From assembly GCF_016097555.1 (NCBI RefSeq), contig NC_054701.1:34952854-35016853 (forward strand): a stretch of DNA of 64,000 bases. The letters run 5' to 3'. The notes under the pieces are model-generated. The model was not told where the DNA came from. It did not search any database and saw nothing but the letters and a program-made list of their open reading frames with translations. This stretch comes from Gigantopelta aegis (Eukaryota; Mollusca; Gastropoda; Neomphalida; Peltospiridae). The position numbers were made by a program, and so were the translations under genes. Below, one piece after another: positions 58,051 through 64,000 of the stretch; the first letter of the stretch is position 1; each line of letters starts with the position of its first letter.

Positions 58051-60225
58051 TAAGGCGGACATTATTGCTATTAGTCATTTCAACTATCTGGGTAATGGGC
58101 ATAAACATGTTTCTAGAAGTTGCGAGAACGATCGTTTTGTTCGCGCATCATTCACGTAAATCCAATTTCGCGCAACCTATTTTTTGTTTGCGCATTATAT
58201 ACTCTTAAAACAAAGTTGGGGAACCTGAATTATTTATGTTAATATCAACTATTAGACAGAACATACGTTTTGACCACAGGCATTATAGTAAAAAACGTTC
58301 AGGTCTGTTATCAACACACCGAAACACATTCCATAGTTGGCACGTGCATCACGGAGTTGCCCCGTACACGTGCGAGGGGTGCCATTCTCGATTTTTATAA
58401 GTTCTTAGGAAGGTCGATTAATCACTATGGAACATTATTTCTGTCAATCTTTTTCATTCTGTTGATCATACAGTTGTTATTGTTTTGTTTTTGTTTTTAG
58501 TAATTTTTATTGTTTGAACTTGCGATTTACTGATAAAAAAACGTCAACTTTCAAATTTCACTTTGACCCCAGTCGTCCTTCAAGAACTTTGGTGGTCATA
58601 AAACCTACTGTAATACTGAACTACCGGTTGTAATGTTTGCCCAATTAATTTACTATTATCATATAACCATTCCCCACAGCTAATATACCTTACAATTTTG
58701 GCAATTGTAAATTCTTATTAGAGTTCCCCTACTTTTTTTGAAGAGTATAGTTAGAACATCGTTTACATTGACACAATAAGTTAAGCAGAAAGGGTTACGC
58801 AAATTTTCATTTCTCACACTCTTGAGACTTTTGTATAACCACGATAACAGTCCTAAACACTTGTGGGAAGCTTAGCAAACACTTTGGAGTCAGAAAGCAC
58901 GGAACGTGTGTTTTTGTGGAGACACCATGTTCATGTTTTTGTATTTTACCACCAACGCTTACGTTGGAGAAGGGGGTGACTCGCGTGTTCATGTTGTTGA
59001 TCTAACGCTTTGCATGTGGACACAAATAAAAACTGTTTGACTTCTTTTATATTACGCTTTAAACATACTTTGCACAGTCTGAATTAAACAGGTGTTTTTT
59101 AAAACTTAAAACAAATTATTTTGTCTCCCTTGAGAGTCGTTAAACATTAATTAATGCATCCAGAAATGTAGCCAACGCGCGGAGAAGGGAAGCGAATTTA
59201 TTTATTTATATACGCCCCCACGCCCCCCCCCCACCCCCCAAAAAAAACCCACCCCACACCAACCATATTAGGTCACATTTTACCAAAACTATAATTTTTT
59301 GCTGTTAATGGTGTCTTTTCATGACCATTTTTTATTTCTTTACATTTATTTTCTCATTCGTTTCATTTTTTTTTTTTTCGCCCTTCAAAATTGAATAAAA
59401 AATCAAACATATAACATATATGCCAATCTAAATTATTAAATAAATATTTATGTAAAAGATTAATGTCTTGGTTTTTGTTCTAAATACAATTAGCATCTAA
59501 TCTTATTTATTCGTGTACTTTATCTGTTTGTTTTAGCCTATACTGTCAAGGTGAATTTGATTTATTGGCGGAGAAAAATTAAGTTTAAAAGTTGTAGACC
59601 TAAGCAGGTGAAACCTAATTCTGTTTTATGATGACAGATATCTACGTGTGTTCGTATTAAACAACACCAACTGCCTCTGGCGCGCAGTGTAATTTCGTAG
59701 TATATTATATAAGATTACCAGTAATTGAAATCTGATACGTGTTTCTGTTACACATCTTTCATCGCGTTCAACATGTACACTCATTGTTGTTTGATCACGT
59801 GACACACAAGCTGTTGTTTTCATCTCCCCATAAAAATTACTTTATATTATTTCACAAAATACGTCTACATAACGAATTGTGTCGGTAATGAAATAAAACC
59901 AGTTTACTCTGAGCATTCTTACCAAATGTTAGATTTACGTCAATTGCACGACTAGCAGTTTAACATTTGTAGTGGGAGTTGTTTGGAACGGCGTAGGTAC
60001 TCATGCAGCCATTTTGACGCATTCGGTAGGTTTGAGTTCGCTTGGATTTACCGTGACATGATCGAGATAAAGAAAACCAGTTCGTATATTGGGATATATA
60101 CGTCGATTTGCTTTCGATTCCTGGACCATGTACACTGAATACTGGCCGTGAAAATACGAGTGTATGATATATTGTTTTTGTATTATACCTGTGGAGTAAA
60201 GGTGTAATTGGGTACGTTTGGCGAC
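58051..60225. other. CELSR upstream region
   Basis: No exon recognised. A C/A-rich run lies at 59214-59258. An in-frame TAA (60205-60207) precedes the CELSR frame, so coding starts after it. Promoter position and any 5' non-coding exons are not determined. Confidence 0.5.
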
Positions 60226-63200
60226 ATGGGCGACATAGTCACACAGAAAGTGTGTGAGCAGTGGGCAGCTTGGCTGTCGTGCATCCACAGCAGACTTTTG
60301 ACGTGTGTTGTCATACTTCTTCACGTATCTTCCACACTGTCATACAACATTCATATCTCCTCCACGGACCCGGGGGGAACGCTTGTTTACAATGGAACGT
60401 TGGGCAGAGCTTGGTCCCATACTTTTGACTGGCCCGCCAGTTTGCATGCATTCCCCTTTGTGGAACTGGACTCCAGTGCAGGGACTGTGTTCATAAAACA
60501 GAGGTTGAAGTGTGCCGACAACCCAGAGGAGAGCATTCCAAATCCGTTGCATTTTAGAATAATATCGAGGACTCGCATAAATAGTTTATTTTCAAATACT
60601 TCCATAACACCACATTTGTTGTATGTCCATGGTAACAAGTGCTCTTTATCTCACATCAGCAGAAGCAAAATGTTTCATTCAGTGCATGATTCTAATCACT
60701 ATATTATTGTACATAGTAGTAGACAGTTATGCATTCCAAGAGATCATCACGTGTTATCCTTTTCTCATTTTATTCCTCTCTCATTAAGACAGCAGTGTAG
60801 GATTCATGTTGAGATGCCCCATTCATCAGATTTTAGTGTAGATTCGAAGATGTTAGATATCACAACAATCATTAAACGGTGCTTCAAGAACAATGCAATC
60901 ACATTCGACTTCAATGTGATGTTTCATTGCAAGAACAAAGGGTCGTATGATCTTCCATTCAGAGTTGCCATCCATCCTATTACAAATGGTGAGGTGAAAG
61001 TTGTATCGAGCGAGAGACACAGTCGTGTGCGTAGAGCTGTTAACAATGCTCCAAGCTTTGCAAGTCCGTCGTATACAGAACATGTCCGTGAAGAACAGGC
61101 GCCTGGGGTGGTGGTGACCACCATCACAGCAACCGACCCAGATGCTGGGAATTCCGGGAAAATATCCTACAGCATGGTACCGAGTCGTGACCAGAGAAGT
61201 CACGATATGTTTACCATCGACCCAGTAACAGGAACCATCAAGACAACCAAGAAATTAGACCGGGAATTTATACCTGCTCATTTCTTCACCGTGATTGCCC
61301 AAGACAATGACCTCGTACCCAAGAGTGGTACAACTTCTTTAATGGTCATCGTTGATGACATCAATGATCACGCACCAAAATTTGAAGAAAATGCATATTA
61401 TTCTCGTAATATATCTGAGAATCAGCCAGAAGGATCGATCATTTTAACCGTTCAAGCTGTCGACCAGGATATTGGCGATAATGCGAAAATCCGATACAGT
61501 TTTCTCGATTCTGGTGGTTCCAGCAATTCATTTATAATTGATTCTATACGTGGGATTATTTCAACACTGACCAAGCTTGACCGCGAACAGAGATTGCGAT
61601 ACCGGCTTATCGTACAGGCAATTGATCAGGGCGACATGGCTGCAAGGAGGTCATCATCAGCAACTGTAGATGTTAATGTGCTTGATCTCAACGACAATTC
61701 TCCCCAGTTCACAAACGACAGCTACATCGTGAAAGTGCCCGAAAACATAGACGTGAGCAATCGACCGGTGATTGCGTACATCTCGGCCACGGATAAAGAT
61801 GCGGGAATGAACAGCAGGATCAGATACACGTTGACTGGAAACACAGACCAGATCTTCAGCATCGACAGCAGCACGGGGAATCTGAAAATCGTGAAACCGC
61901 TCGATCACGAGTATGTTTCTGAGTACAAGCTGAATGTCCGGGCGGAAGATGGTGGATCGCCGTCACGAAAGAACACCACCGTGGTGCTGATCCAGGTGAT
62001 CGACGTGAACGACAATAGTCCTCAATTCACCTCACAGCTTTATGAAGAGTACATCTCCGAGAGCGCCAAGGTCGGCACGCAGATTCAGCAGGTGCATGCC
62101 TCCGATCGGGATTTCGGTGAGAACTCCAATCTGAACTACACGATTCGCAATCCACCTCCAGACATGCCCATCATGATAAACCTGAAAACAGGATCTTTGC
62201 AGACAACCCAAACATTGGATAGAGAAAAGCAGAATACGTACAGGTTTGTCATCGAAGCGAAGGATAATGGGAAGCCTCCGCGTTCGGCCACGGCTAGTGT
62301 TGTGATCCACATCCAGGACGTCAATGATAATCCACCAAGATTCAATCCGCGGGTTTATCAAACAACAATTTCTGAAGATGCTCAGGTGGGATCGCCGGTT
62401 GTCACGGTAACCGCCGTCGACAGCGACGAAGGTGAATTTGGAAGGATTTCTTATGACATAGTGTCTGGAAATATGGCCAATGCATTTCAGATCAGCAGGG
62501 GAACTGGGAGCATATCCATAGCCAAACGACTAAATGCAAGGGAGCATAATCGATATGTCTTGTCGGTTACTGCGAGAGATATTTCCGGTAAAATGGACAC
62601 AGTCAACGTTTTCATCAATGTGTCTGACACTAACCGAAATTCACCAGAGTTCCAGGGATTGCCGTATTTGAAGGAGATAGAAGAAAATCTAGCGGTTGGA
62701 ACATCGGTTCTGAAGGTTCTAGCTCTGGATAGTGATAGGGGAGAGAATGCTAGGATTACATATTCATTGGAACCAGGGACGTCCGCCTTTGCTATTAATC
62801 CAGTAACCGGACTGATCAAGACGCGTGAAATCCTGGATCGAGAAATGACGCCAGTTTATGTGTTAAGCGTTGTAGCAAGAGATCATGGAAATCCATCTAA
62901 AAGTGATATTGCTGATGTTGAAATTAAAGTCGACGATGTGAATGACAACAGTCCGTTGTTTTCAGAAGACACTTATCAGGCCCATGTACGGGAAGATGCA
63001 CTACCCGGTCGCATTCTGCAGATCTCTGCGACAGACAAAGATACGGGAATCAACGGTAAGATGTATTACACATTTCATAATGGCAATGACGGGAATGGTG
63101 ACTTCACTATTGACAGTGCACTGGGAATCATTCGTGTTGCAAAACCGCTGGACAGGGAAACCAAACCTTACTACGAACTTGTAGCTTACGCAGTTGACAG

Positions 63201-63829
63201 GGGTTTGGAGTCGAGAAATACGTCTGTGAAAATCAAAATCATAGTTGACGATGTGAATGACAATCGTCCGAAATTTGAATCGCCTGTCATAAATGTCTGG
63301 ATTCCTGAGAACAGCCCCATTGGATCTACTGTTGCTAGAATTTCCGCGACGGATGCAGATTTTGGAATTAATGCTCTTATTGAGTACAGTTTCGATGGTG
63401 GTGCAGACGCAGATTCCTTCCAGTTGGTGGGACGAAAAGGAGACCCAGCTATAATCACGACCCGCATTTCTTTGAATTACGAGTCTGATAAAAAGCAGTA
63501 CGAACTAATTCTAAGGGCTGCGTCAGAATCGATGTTCTCAACGGCACAGGTTCTGATTAATGTCAGAGATGTCAATGATAACGCACCACAACTTAAAGAT
63601 TTTATGATTATTTTTAACAATTTCTACGAACATTTTCCAACAAAGCCTATAGGGCGAGTTCCAGCATTTGATCCTGACGAATCTGATCGAGATCGACTGA
63701 CGTACCGGTTTAGGTCTGGATCCATGGCAGGCCCTCTACACCTGAACAACTCAACAGGGGACATAACTCTCGACTCGAGGGCTAATTCAGATGTTCCAAG
63801 AGTGGGCAACTTTGAAGTCACAGTTTCTG
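60226..63829 (+). CDS. CELSR: CELSR/Flamingo adhesion GPCR, first coding exon
   Basis: Seven-pass cadherin of the planar cell polarity pathway, acting homophilically at cell junctions with Frizzled and Van Gogh. The chosen ATG at 60226 has a good context (GCGACATGG) and follows an in-frame TAA. The exon encodes 1201 codons plus one base and ends at a donor (CTG|GTAAGA, phase 1). A hydrophobic signal core lies at residues 24-39 (LLTCVVILLHV), and a cysteine-containing N-terminal region reaches about 265. A furin-type RVRR (267-270) comes just before EC1. Nine cadherin repeats follow, with DxNDN-type linkers (DDINDH, DLNDN, DVNDN) and LDRE motifs. Repeat 9 is the atypical CELSR form (IFNNF...GRVPAFDPDESD), which separates this gene from FAT, Dachsous and protocadherins. 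The EGF, laminin-G, GAIN and 7TM exons lie right of the window. Vertebrate CELSR genes likewise code all nine repeats in one giant first exon. Confidence 0.93.
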
Positions 63830-64000
63830 GTAAGACCTATAACTTTTAAATAGTTTTTATATTATTTTATACAGGTCTGCTGTTGTGCTTACTTTAAATG
63901 CCAAGCCAAAGTATTTCATTTTAAATGTAAATGTATACAGAAAATAACTCATTATATTTTAGACAATTTTAATCTTACAGGAATATATATATATCTTGCA
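63830..64000 (+). other. CELSR: CELSR intron 1, 5' part
   Basis: Begins GTAAGACC. The open frame runs only four codons past the donor before TAA (63847-63849), which supports the splice. Confidence 0.75.

Noticed and set aside
60208..60225. Start of the CELSR frame six codons upstream of the ATG
   Set aside because: The codon at 60208 is TTG. The first ATG in frame is 60226 with a good context, directly after an in-frame stop.
60853..63821. Antisense frames of 60-116 codons under CELSR
   Set aside because: They are shadows of the high-constraint sense frame, with no independent features.
1..64000. A previously undescribed defence, toxin or phage-type system
   Set aside because: All supported coding regions are conserved animal genes or transposon remnants; no cluster of unknown genes was seen.

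Overview
The window is A+T-rich metazoan nuclear DNA with long introns. Three conserved animal genes are interrupted or flanked by many transposable-element remnants. The tRNA-derived SINE families, the repeat composition and the gene sequences point to a lophotrochozoan, most likely a mollusc; I cannot name the species.

Layout. (1) 1654-26861, plus strand: the 3' half of CADPS (CAPS, the calcium-dependent activator of dense-core vesicle exocytosis). Thirteen coding exons cover 464 codons of the MUN-domain and C-terminal part, and the rest of the gene lies left of the window. (2) 26862-40917: the gap between two convergent genes. It holds the CADPS 3' UTR, palindromic MITEs, a full SINE with target-site duplication (TSD), a 5'-truncated L1/Tx1-like LINE and the SEC13 3' UTR. 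(3) 40918-53058, minus strand: a complete nine-exon SEC13 (313 aa, six WD40 blades). Its start codon is the last codon of exon 1, followed by a 4.7 kb first intron packed with hAT-like elements. (4) 53230-60225: gap between divergent genes, with a SINE cluster and simple repeats. (5) 60226-63829, plus strand: the large first coding exon of a CELSR/Flamingo adhesion GPCR. It encodes the signal segment, a long N-terminal region, a furin-type site and all nine cadherin repeats, and ends at a splice donor. The EGF/LamG/GAIN/7TM exons lie right of the window.

Mobile DNA dominates the rest. Several elements have exact ends and TSDs readable from the sequence: a pogo/Tc1-type element with TA duplication, hAT-like elements with 5-7 bp duplications, SINEs with 10-12 bp duplications and the LINE with an 11 bp duplication. 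In three places a duplicated sequence nearby preserves or approximates the unoccupied site. A 5.5 kb foldback in a CADPS intron carries a SINE in both arms and a nested pogo element in one arm, so the order of events can be read.

The genes are not an operon. CADPS acts in regulated secretion, SEC13 in COPII coats and the nuclear pore, and CELSR in planar cell polarity. I found no bacterial-type or CRISPR-type system. The most interesting items are a tandem array of decayed partial copies of a CADPS exon, a candidate 12-nt microexon, a GC-AG intron in SEC13, a hAT element keeping a possible zinc-finger transposase N-terminus, and the nested-insertion histories.
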